Source of the DNA: Mesotaenium endlicherianum
Taxonomy: Eukaryota > Streptophyta > Zygnematophyceae > Zygnematales > Mesotaeniaceae
Reading direction: 5' to 3'
Assembly (NCBI GenBank): GCA_009602735.1
Contig: WELA01000937.1
Location: 148,799 to 170,805 of the forward strand
Length of the DNA stretch: 22,007 bases
Numbering within the stretch: the stretch's first letter is position 1; every line of letters starts with the position of its first letter. The notes under the pieces are model-generated. The model was not told the origin of the DNA and searched no databases. It saw only the letters and a program-made list of their open reading frames with translations. A program made the translations under genes and the position numbers. This document shows positions 1-9,400 of the stretch, piece after piece.

Positions 1-53
1 GGGGGGAAGGGAGTGAAAGGGGGACAAGAGGGGAGGGGGGGCTGCTTGCTCAC

Positions 54-215
54 GGAGTGGTGGTGGGAGACATTGCAGCCGTTGGATGTGTCCATCTTCT
101 GCGTATTCAACGACTGAGCTTCCTCCACCTTGGACGGCACTCGTCCGCCGAATGCGGCGGTGACTCCCAAGAGCTCCACCATGGTCCCGTTGGGCAGCCA
201 TGTCCTGACCTTCAC
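54..215 (-). CDS. SPPL: SPPL exon 2: start of PA domain
   Basis: 54 codons, phase 0 at both ends. The acceptor is TTTCAG at 221-216 and the donor GTGAGC at 53-48. It is preceded on the coding strand by a long CT-rich tract (the complement of the GA-rich sequence at 223-470), a strong polypyrimidine tract. The coding stretch is GC-rich in third positions and stop-free, unlike the low-complexity sequence on both sides. Confidence 0.68.
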
Positions 216-1237
216 CTGAAAGGACAGTGAGGGAGAGAGAGAGGGAAGTTAGAGAGAGGGAGACGTGGAGGGAGGGAGGGAGGGAGGGAAGGAGGGACGA
301 GTGAAGAAGGACGGGATGAAGGAGGGAGGGGATGACGAACGGAGTGATAAAAAAAGGGAGGGAGGGAGGGAGGGCGGAGGACGGGAAGGGTGAACGAAAG
401 AAATAGGAAGAGAGAGAGACAGAAAGAGGAAGGGACAGACGAAGGGCGGCAGGGTGGGCGAGCGGGAGGGAGAAGCAGCAGCAGCAGCAGCAGGAGCAGT
501 ACATACAGAAGCGAACGAAGGCAGAGAGGGCTGGGCATGGCTGTCTTTGTTTCTACTCTGATGCCCTCGAACACAAACCCAAATTCTTCACCCTAAGATA
601 TCCTGAAAGTGACTTCTAGCCATTACCCCTCCTCACTGCCCTTGAGCAGCTCAGGCAGAAGCTCCGACCGTCTCGCTCTTATTGCTGAGCTGCTTTCACC
701 ATTTCTGTGTACGAAGTAGAGATCAACCTGAGAAAGTGCTTCCCCAAGATACAAAGACTGCCTTGAAGACGGCGGAGAGGAACAGCCATGAATGCAACGA
801 AACCAGCATCGTCTTGTGGCCAACCGAAACTCTGCATTTGTAACTGAAGGAAAGAAGCTGCTTCACGAGGCAAGGGCTACAATGCTTCATATAGCATAAT
901 AGACGATCAATTTTGTAGAAAGTTATGGCACAGCAGCAGGGACGTGTGCAAAAGTCCTGCTGAGCCAGATGGCAGCAGAGAGTGACCCACACTGATTGCT
1001 GGTAGGCACCAAAATCCTGAGAACCTGAGGCCCAAACCGTCTACCCCAAGCCCACACTAGGGTTGGACATGCAGACCATATCAAAATGCTCCATAAGCGT
1101 GGTGGATTGGGCATTAGGGCCCTCACCATTTGTGGAACATTATTGCAGACGCTGATGACTTTCTCTGCCCCCACGCTCTCACCAAACAGAAGTAGCAAAA
1201 AAGCAGCTGCCTGCAGCAAGGCCAACGTCTTCACCAT
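54..1237 (-). CDS. SPPL: Signal peptide peptidase-like (SPPL) protease, 5' part only (2 exons)
   Basis: Minus-strand gene cut by the left edge of the window. Exons are 1237-1127 (residues 1-37) and 215-54 (residues 38-91), joined in phase 0. Residues 1-24 form a classic signal peptide: basic MVK start, a hydrophobic core (AAAFLLLLFG) and a small-residue cleavage region (SVGA). Mature sequence begins near AEKVISVCNN and crosses the junction into VKVRTWLPNGT, then GVTAAFGGRVPSK. From knowledge of the family, plant SPPLs start with a signal peptide, a Cys-Asp/Asn segment, a VKV-x-W strand and a G(L/V)xAxFG strand opening the lumenal PA domain. The nine membrane spans with YD and GLGD aspartates would follow and are not in this window. 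If correct, it is an intramembrane aspartyl protease of the endomembrane system. Another PA-domain protein (for example a sorting receptor) is the main alternative. Both splice sites are canonical and the frame is open throughout. Confidence 0.66.
216..1126 (-). other. SPPL intron 1
   Basis: Intron of about 0.9 kb. Positions 223-470 are almost pure purine on the plus strand (GGGA and GA repeats). A (GCA)n run follows at about 474-498. The remainder (500-1126) shows no supported gene. Confidence 0.6.
223..498. repeat. Purine-rich GGGA/GA low-complexity tract plus (GCA)n
   Basis: GAGGGAGGGAGGG-type repeats at 267-315 and 353-375, GA-rich sequence around them, then about seven GCA units at 474-498. 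The tract lies in SPPL intron 1 and provides its polypyrimidine tract on the minus strand. Frames read through it give only Ser/Pro/Leu or Arg/Glu/Gly low-complexity peptides. Confidence 0.9.
1127..1237 (-). CDS. SPPL: SPPL exon 1: signal peptide
   Basis: ATG at 1237-1235 on the minus strand. The 37 codons end in CCA CAA ATG, followed by donor GTGAGG at 1126-1121. Reading past this donor gives unrelated sequence (PNPPRLWSILIW), while splicing to 215 restores a PA-domain-like strand, which is why the donor was placed here. Confidence 0.65.
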
Positions 1238-2716
1238 GCTGCAAGCAGGTGCTCAGTGGGCCGAACCAATGTCCTCCTTCAGAACCTCTAACTGTTCTCC
1301 AGCCCTTTTCTCCTTCAACTGAATAGCGTGCACAACTGGTGGTTCGAGAGTGATTGCGAGGAGATGAAGAGAAAATCCACTGGTGTTATGAAAGGATTGA
1401 CGGGTGACAGGCACGTGAACAATCACCAAGACCTTCTATAACTGAAGGAAGCAGTTTTTGCAGTCTGCACAGTATATAAGAAATCTCAAGAGAAAGAGAC
1501 TCCTCTTCAGCAAGGAAAAGAGTTGGAAATTGGCCTTGTACAGTGTTTTTCTTTTCTTATCGTGCAACCTAGGTGAAACTTCGGAACAGCGATATGCCTA
1601 TCATGCATGGCGTTTTTGGCTAAGCAGATGTAACAGCCATGTATACCGACCCCACTTGGTCGGCTCCCCGATCAGTCGATTGTTCACTGCTGTTCACGGC
1701 AGCTCGAGTTCGTGACAATGTAACGAACGAGTCAAGATCGGTCAAACTTTCTAGTTTGCTTTGTAGTCGTCTCTGCAAATTTTTGCACTTCTAGTATGCA
1801 TGCAGTACTTGCCGTGTTCTGGGGTTGGCAAGTGTACGAAATAAACTGTATGTGGTGTACTCACGAAATGAAGCATCAAATTGCAGGAATTAGCGGTGCT
1901 ACGCAGATTGGAACACACCATGCGGTACGCGAAAAGGGACAGCAGGGGTACGCAGACCAAGACGATTGGTGAGAGCACGCGTCGCAAAGTTGAACGTCAT
2001 GCAGTACGCAAGAAGGAACAGCACGTACGCGTAGTGCAACATGGTGGAACGCAGTGGCGTACGCAGGAAGGTCAGCACAAATACGCAATAAAGAGCTCCA
2101 TATAGTAGGTGATTCATATGCAGTATATACGCGCCCCAAGTACGCATGAAAGGAAGCAGGTGTAAGCATCAAAGAACAGCAGGTCTACGTAATAAGGGCT
2201 TATATTGGTACGCAGAAATGGACGGCAGAATAAGCAATGCGGAACGGGGTACGGCATCTAGAAGTGAAAGTGGTGCGCTGAATGGGCAAGAGACAGCAAA
2301 AGACAATAAAAGACTGGTACAAGAGGCAAAAAGGCACAAAAAGGGGTTACGGAGAGTGAGACGCTGTGTTGACTGGATGTTACACAAAGTGGTCAAGAGG
2401 GCAGGATGGAATACGAAATTTGAGATGCCCGTGACTAACGCCATGCGACTCCACGCTTCGTAGCCTGCGCGACTGAATTTTGCGGACCCCATGCAACCAC
2501 ATGCGATTATGCTCACAAAATGTTGCTTCTTCCTTTTAGCAATATGGAGCTTTATATGCATCATCAATGTCTTCTTTGCTGCAAATGCATCAAGCTCGTC
2601 CATGCAAATTTTATGCATAGAAGTAATGCGTTTCCTAAAATTTGTCTTTTATTTTGTAAACCTCTTGTGAGGGTTACTGGGGCACTACTGCCGGAAGTAG
2701 AGAACTCTTCCTAGAA
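1238..2716. promoter_or_regulatory. Shared intergenic region between divergent SPPL and NPP genes
   Basis: About 1.5 kb between two head-to-head start codons, so it must hold both promoters and 5' UTRs. No convincing coding sequence was found. Contents: a GTACGC-based degenerate repeat array (about 1896-2260), an octamer-like ATGCAAAT at 2602-2609, and several CATGCA (RY-type) words, for example near 1798-1806 and 2601-2620. I cannot place a transcription start site or a TATA box with confidence. A promoter role is inferred from layout only. Confidence 0.55.
1896..2260. repeat. Degenerate 20-bp array, consensus like GTACGCANGAAGGNACAGCA
   Basis: Copies can be read at about 1924 (GGTACGCGAAAAGGGACAGC), 2003 (GTACGCAAGAAGGAACAGCA), 2059 (GTACGCAGGAAGGTCAGCAC), 2140 (GTACGCATGAAAGGAAGCAG) and a weaker one at 2161. 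Extra isolated TACGC words lie between them (1899, 1949, 2025, 2081, 2127, 2208). The spacing is irregular. It sits in the SPPL/NPP intergenic region and is not in a plausible reading frame. It looks like a decayed minisatellite or a cluster of binding sites. Confidence 0.6.
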
Positions 2717-3026
2717 ATGGCATTTCAGCCCGTAGACAGGCACGAGGACGCCGACAAGATCTCCCCTACACATGCATCTTTTTCATCACAGTATGAATCC
2801 ACTACTGAAAAGCAAGCCCTCCGTGAAGAGAGTCAGGAGTTATCTGATTTACTAAAGGAGGGCCGCAGCAGGTCAATGCCAGATATGTCGTATGAGGATA
2901 TTCTTCCCACGAATCGCGATGAGTATGATAGTACGGGATGTAACAAGACGCGTGTCGACCTGAGGCACTGGCTTAGAAACCGTGTTGCGTGTTGGTCCTT
3001 TCCCTTGATGTTTTTCTTCTCCGTCT
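2717..3026 (+). CDS. NPP: NPP exon 1: start codon and cytosolic tail
   Basis: The ATG at 2717 has good context (AGAAATGGC). It encodes 103 codons plus one base. The residues are polar and acidic (for example [14 protein letters not shown] at about 57-70), then basic (NRV), then hydrophobic ([13 protein letters not shown], 91-103). Donor GTAAGT at 3027. The phase-1 end fits the acceptor at 3583-3584 in the same frame. Assignment to this gene rests on frame, position and family architecture rather than conserved motifs, so it is the least certain exon. Confidence 0.62.
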
Positions 3027-5969
3027 GTAAGTACACTCTCCAAGCTTGAGCATGGTGAATGTAACGTTAGCCTGAGCGTGTTCTCGTGGTTATGCTCTGC
3101 CATATTCTCAGAGGTCAAACACAGTCAACTCCCAGCAATCATGTTATGATCAGCTTCCGGTTCCAGCTCCAGAGGCAGCCTCAATTCCATTATATTGCAT
3201 TGTACCTTTAAGGAACTCCGGTCTTCCATTCTTCATCTTCAGAGTCTAGTTGCAAAAATATTTCAGCTTCACATACGCAGCCACCAAGTAGATCTCCGAT
3301 CGGCCACACTCCGGTGATCTTACCAAAGATGCAGTCTGGAACAATACATTCTTACTAACTGCATCTGGTGCAGAGGGACACATCATCCTCAACTGGGTTG
3401 TTATCTCACATCTCTTTATCCTACCGCATAGGCTAAACAACAAATGAATCAATCTCAATTATTTTGTTGGCGCTCTCCTCTACCCTCCCCGCCATTCTCT
3501 GTTATAAGCACGCTGTTCAGAAGAAACTACGTAAGGCAAAGAGAAAATATAACAAGAAGGGGACAGCAAGCAGCTTCTAAGCAGGTGCATGTATATCTTC
3601 TCCCTCGCCCCCGTGGGTCGTCTGGCTGGCAGGTGCGCTGGCATTTGCCTACATATTTCTACTAAAGTTCGTATATCCAATGATAGTGGGCGGCATGTGG
3701 AAGTGCGTGCCGACCCTGGGGATCGATTTGACTCGCGCAAAGTGCTCGTGGGGGAATTCGGTGAGACCTCAGACGCGCCTGGAGAAGCCACTTGTCATCA
3801 TGATCTCTTCCGACGGCTTCAGATGGGGGTTCCAGTACAAAGCTCCCACGCCCAACATCGACAGGTACCACGTGCGTGCATTCATGTGGATGTAGATGCA
3901 ATTACATGTCACACACGATTGTTTAGATGTAGATATACATACACATATATATGTGCGTGTTTTAGAGATATATATGTAAATATTTGGAGATCATAAATGT
4001 GTGTGTGTATGTTCAGGTAATCGCACTCTCAACGAGCACAATCAGTTTCAAACTTTGCATCTATATACTGGCCACGTGTTATATGTATGTGTGTATTTGT
4101 GCGTGTACTAGTGTGAACATGAGGAAGGACACACACACACACACACACACGCCTAAGAAGTGCAGTACAGAATGCAACGCGAGGCCACACCTCTGGATGC
4201 TCACTCGTCGTCGAGCGTGCTACTCTAACCTCCACAGGCGGCACGCGCGCACGCAAGCACATCACCAAGACACCTGGCATGAATGCACGCGCCTTTGCTT
4301 GCATCGTGATACAAGTGCACGCACACGAGCAATCTGTGAGCGACAAGTGTCAAGGCCAGCTGTGGCTTCGTCCCCTGTCTCCCATTTTCCCTATGACAAA
4401 ATTCTAAGCTCTGCGCGCACCCCACTCACAAGCGCACGCACGCACGCACAGTCGTACGCACGCACGAATGTGCGCACCAAAGCAGACACGCATGCACGCC
4501 GGCAGCGATATTCCGACACCTGGCATGCGCGCGCGTGTGGCGCGCATGCGCGAACGCACGCAGGCTGCGGCCGACGGACGTGGAGGCCAGAGCTCACATG
4601 CGCTGACACGCACGCTATCTATCCTCCTTCCTCCCGTTCTCATCCCCGGCACTTTTGACACCTGGCACGCGCGTGTGGCGCGCTCCTGCACGCATGCAGG
4701 CTGCGGCGGACGGGCGTCGAGGCGGAGCACGGCCTCATCCCCGTCTTTCCATCTGTCACGTTCCCCAACCACTACTCCATCGCCACGGGGCTGCTGCCCG
4801 CCGCCCACGGCATCACCGCCAACTTCTTCCGCGACCCCGACAACGCCACCTGTCACTTTGACATGCTCTCGCACGACCCGCGCTGGTGGCTGGGGGAGCC
4901 CATCTGGCAGACAGCTGTCGACCAGGTGAGGGACGGGGGATGGGGGACGGCTAAGGGGAGAGGGGGGGCAGGGGGCAGGGTGGAGGAGGAGGGGGCGTGG
5001 CTTTCACTTGTGTTGTGCCAAGTGGCATCCTCTGAGCTGAGGTCGAACCCCCTGCTTGCCACGCTGTGCTGCACGTGTGCCAGCGCTATCAATATGAGCT
5101 TCATCGCTGCAATGCCACCTGGCGCACAGGTCAGGTGGCCTCGTGCAATCAGTGGGTCATCTGAGCTCGGCCCACCTGGCGCACGTGTGGCGCACCAGGT
5201 AGCTGTGACCTGAGCCCCACTCTTGCGCTGCCACCTGGCATCAGGACGCCTCCAAATCGGCAACCTTCCGGTCTGAAGAGCTGCCTTCCAGCCAAGCGCG
5301 TGCAATGGTTGAGTGGCTGTGATTGAAACTGCCGCTTGCATGGCGAGTGGGTGTGTGCCATAGCCAGCTGAACTATAGATATAACATATCTATAACATGT
5401 CTATGACATATATATATATATATATATCGATTTCTATTATATATAACATAAATCATGGGCAGAGGTGCCTTGTAAGCAAATTCAAACTGGACTTGGACCA
5501 AAACGAGAAAACCAAGTGCACCTTCGCTTCACTTTCTATTGACCCGAATGCAGCAGTACTCTCATCCGTACGCAGCGAGAGGGCGAGAAAGCTGATGTGG
5601 AGTCGGGGGCCCGCCAGGGGGGGGGGTAGGCGAAGGGCATTGGGNGGGGGTGGAGGTGGGGGGGGTGGGAGGGACAGCTGGCAGACGCGAGGTGTTTGGG
5701 CGTAGGGTTTAGCTGGCCAGTCTTGTGCCAGTTGCAAGCTCCTGCCTTCCCAGCAATTTTCTCAGTCTGTTACTTGTCCTTCTAGCCAACAGCCTCAATC
5801 AATTGCTCGTACTAAATTGTAAATCGCCTCACTATTTAAGGCAGGGTTGGCTGCTTTTGAAACTCTCTAACCCGTGTGCGTGAGGTCCGCTTGTGAGTGC
5901 GCCAGCACACACACACACACGCACACACACACTCACACACACACACGCACACACACACTCACACACACA

Positions 5970-6003
<34 letters not shown>

Positions 6004-6351
6004 GGTAGCACTCAGAGAGCCAGTGGTGCTGACCACCCTATAGGAATTTTTCGGCCTGTTAGGCCCCCTTCTGCGAGCAAATGTCTCTCTCCAGACTTGA
6101 ACACTTGTCAAGCGCCGAGTTTTCCTCCGCCTGTCCTCCCCTTACACTCTCCCCCCTTGTGGTCCCCAGCTTGCCCTCGCTCACCCTGGGCATGTGCGGA
6201 CACGTGTCGGCTGCAGGGGCTGCAAGCAGCCACCTACTTCTGGCCGGGCTCTGAGGTGGCGAAGGGCAATTGGACGTGCCCGCCCGGGCTGTGCATGCAC
6301 TACAACGGCAGCGTGCCCTACGCCGACGTATGTGCTCTCTCTCTCTCTCTT

Positions 6352-6435
<84 letters not shown>

Positions 6436-6436
6436 N

Positions 6437-6469
<33 letters not shown>

Positions 6470-9400
6470 CATAGCTTTTGTGAACTGTGCGTCGGGTGTC
6501 TGGCTCCACCACCCCTCCTAACGCAAATTGCTACAGAGTCGGCCGCGGCGATGTTAACTTTTTTTTGGATCTTTCGATTCTATCAAATCTATCAAATCTA
6601 GTTGCAGACGTAGATCGGAGTCCGATCATCGGTTCCCCACGAGATGGTGCACAGGCGTGCGCAGAACCTCAGTTGGAGTCCCGCGGAACGGCCCGTGCGT
6701 GTGTCTGCCTGCTTGTTTACTTGCGTTCATACCCTTTCCGGCGTACCTCTCTGCGGCGCTGAAATCCCACAGGCGGCACCTGGCGTCACCAGGCGGCACC
6801 TCTCTCTCCCTCACTCCCTCTCTCTTCCCCCTCTCCCTCTCTTTTCCCTCTCTCACTCTGCATTTGTACAAGTATCTCTGTATCTACTAGCCGAGGCAGT
6901 CTTATGCCCGTGTGCTTGTCATGCGATGGGAAATACTCCGGAGTGTGCGTCGCTAGGTGGAGGCATCTCGATTTCGTGGTCATGGGGGCACAAGCATATA
7001 TATTCAACGAAAAACCCTTACTCCTCAACCATAGACATGAGCTCAACCCTGAAACCCTAAAATGCGTATCCCGAAGGAGTGATGGCCCATGCCGTGGGCA
7101 CAGGGTTCAAGGTTTGATTGTGAAGGGTTTGGCGATTGAGCTATATGCGCGCATACAGAGGAAAGTGGTTCTAAAGGTTGCTCATCTTCAGAGAGGGTGC
7201 ACCTCAAAGCACGAGGGTTGTGCTCTCCCTGTGCACTGTCAGCAATCCAGCTTGCCCCTTGTACGCGAAATGAGAATATAAGATACAATGATCACACGGA
7301 CAAAAGCATACACATGGTTGTGTACTTGTTGCTATTGTTGCTATTGTACAGAAAGCACACATGTGCGTAAACTCCCACTCGGTCAATGCACACCCCCACA
7401 GGCTGCTGCTGCTGCAACCCCGGCGATGACTGCCACTGTTGCTGCTGCTGCCCGTCTTGCCCCTGCCCGGGCGTGTGCCTGTGTGCACACCTACATGTGT
7501 GCGTGCGGATGTCTGGGGGCGGTACTGTACGTGGGCTGCCACCACCACTGCTGCTGCTGCTACAGCTCCTATCATGCAGGGTGCTTGTTTGTGTGTTACT
7601 CTGAGTGCAAATTCTGGGGCACTCTTTAATCTGCCAGATTACAGCCCCTACACACAAAGTCTCCACTCTTTATACTTAGAACAACTTCATAAATCAAAAG
7701 CCCTATTGCTGCAAAGAGTTTTTAACCATACCCAACCTGATGGCATGCAGCAAGCAAGCGCCCCCCCCCCCGGTTCTCTCACCCTCTCACCCCCACCCCC
7801 CTCGCCTTCACGCTCGGCACGTTGCCCCATGTGTTGTCTTTGCCTCCTGCTTGCTGCTGACTCTGATGCGCGCTCTTGCTGGCGTTTGCCTGGAAGCACA
7901 AGTGTCCACACGTGTGTGCGTGTGCGCGTGCACGAGTGCGTGCGTGCGTGCGTGCGTGCATGCGAGCTCGTGTGTCTACGTGCTTGCCATTCCTGTCTCC
8001 AATGAACAAATGCTTTGCCTCTGCCTGCCCGAGGGGCAACAGGGCGCAGCTCCCGGCCCTGTGATGTCGCGCTCTTTCTGTACTTGCGACAAAAGGAAAG
8101 GGAGAAAGCAGAGTAGCTTCGATAAAGCAGCACGAACAGAACAAAGAAGCAAGGGCCCCTCTCGCGCGTGCGCACTGACTTTGGAACAAACCCTTTTTCG
8201 CAGCCCCGTTTCTTACTATCCTCTCCAGTTCATCTTTTTCCCGACAGAGCAATCAGAAGCATTCGCTACCTTTCCCCCTCCCTGTCTCCCCCCACATTCC
8301 CTGTTTTTCCCTCTCCCCCACATTTCTTGCCGCCTGATGCCCCCTCCCCCGCCTTAGCCCCCTCGCCTCCGCTCGCTGCCATGCGCAGAGAGTGGACAAG
8401 GTGCTGGAGTGGGTGGATCTGCCACCTGGCGCGATCCCGTCGATCGTCACGCTCTACTTCGAGGAGCCCGACCACGCCGGCCACGCGGTGGGCTCCGATG
8501 GGCGCCAGATCAGCGCCGCGGTGGCGCGTGTGGACGCCGCCATTGGGCGCCTCCTCGACGGTCTCAAGGACAGGTGGGCCAGTGCCCCGTCAGAAAGCTT
8601 CTCCTTTGTGCATTTTCGGGCAATTCGGGTGTTCTTTTGTTCCTTCATGGCCTTCGTTTGTGATTGTCGTTTTTTGTGTGTGCTCCAATGTCGTGTCATG
8701 GCTGGATGTGTCAGGCTGCAACAATGATGATGATGTCAGCAAATTTTACGCGCGGTGTGCGTGTGTGTGTTGCTATACGTGTGCATGCATCGAAAAACAC
8801 ATCTGGTAAGCAGCATAACATATTTCTGTGATTTTTCATAAACATCAGTCTGTATTTGTTTCACTTTTCAAATATGTTCGCATCCAATTCCTGTGCGTGT
8901 CTGTGTACATGTGTTTTTTCTTGCATGTAAATTTGCATGTGCGCACGCGCGCGGGCGCTTGCGTGCGCGTGTGTGTGTGTGTCTGTACGTACATGCGAGT
9001 GTTTTCTGGGCGTGCATGTGTGTGCATCTTTGCACACGTTTAAGTGTTGAGCTGCATATTTTACCTAGGAAACCCTTCTGGGTTTTTCAAGTGCCACCTT
9101 TCTACAATCACTTGCACACATGTAAAATGCCAAANTGCTGCTGACTCTGATGCGCGCTCTTGCTGGCGTTTGCCTGGAAGCACAAGTGTCCACACGTGTG
9201 TGCGTGTGCGCGTGCACGAGTGCGTGCGTGCGTGCGTGCGTGCATGCGAGCTCGTGTGTCTACGTGCTTGCCATTCCTGTCTCCAATGAACAAATGCTTT
9301 GCCTCTGCCTGCCCGAGGGGCAACAGGGCGCAGCTCCCGGCCCTGTGATGTCGCGCTCTTTCTGTACTTGCGACAAAAGGAAAGGGAGAAAGCAGAGTAG

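Larger units (their letters stand above)
4926..6216 (+). other. NPP intron 3
   Basis: Contains three more CACCTGGC words in the 5110-5245 region, one within a CACCTGGCGCAC...GCGCACCAGGT dyad (5173-5201). Also (TA)10 at 5408-5427, a G-rich run with an N (5609-5680), and (CA)n at 5905-6000. No other gene seen. Confidence 0.85.
6328..8388 (+). other. NPP intron 4
   Basis: About 2.06 kb. Contains (CT)n (6335-6466), CTG/GCT clusters (7402-7562), (GTGC)n near 7915-7970, CCCCTCCC-type pyrimidine stretches before the acceptor, and the start of the tandem duplication at 7852. No nested gene supported. Confidence 0.85.

Noticed and set aside
923..1126. Continuation of the signal-peptide frame on the minus strand as a small secreted protein
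   Set aside because: A canonical GTGAGG donor at 1126 and restored PA-domain similarity after splicing explain it better.
1335..1355. GGTTCGAGA as a tRNA B box
   Set aside because: No acceptor stem, A box or cloverleaf could be formed around it.
1646..1663. CCGACC/GGTCGG hairpin as a terminator or small RNA
   Set aside because: Six-base stem only, in a eukaryotic spacer; expected by chance.
1881..2105. Small Arg/Lys/Gln-rich open frame over the GTACGC array
   Set aside because: Starts at TTG, reflects the repeat units, and has no family features.
4404..4929. Long open frames on both strands over the CGCACG-rich part of NPP intron 2
   Set aside because: Open only because the repeats lack stops; peptides are His/Arg/Thr/Cys low complexity. 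The true frame starts at the 4700 acceptor.
6059..6512. Open frames translating the CT repeat as Ser-Leu or Arg-Glu polymers
   Set aside because: Microsatellite inside an intron; no gene.
7386..7629. Cys-rich peptide (many CCCC runs) resembling a metallothionein
   Set aside because: Produced by CTG/TGC repeats within NPP intron 4; no conserved Cys spacing, and a neighbouring frame gives equally repetitive Ala.
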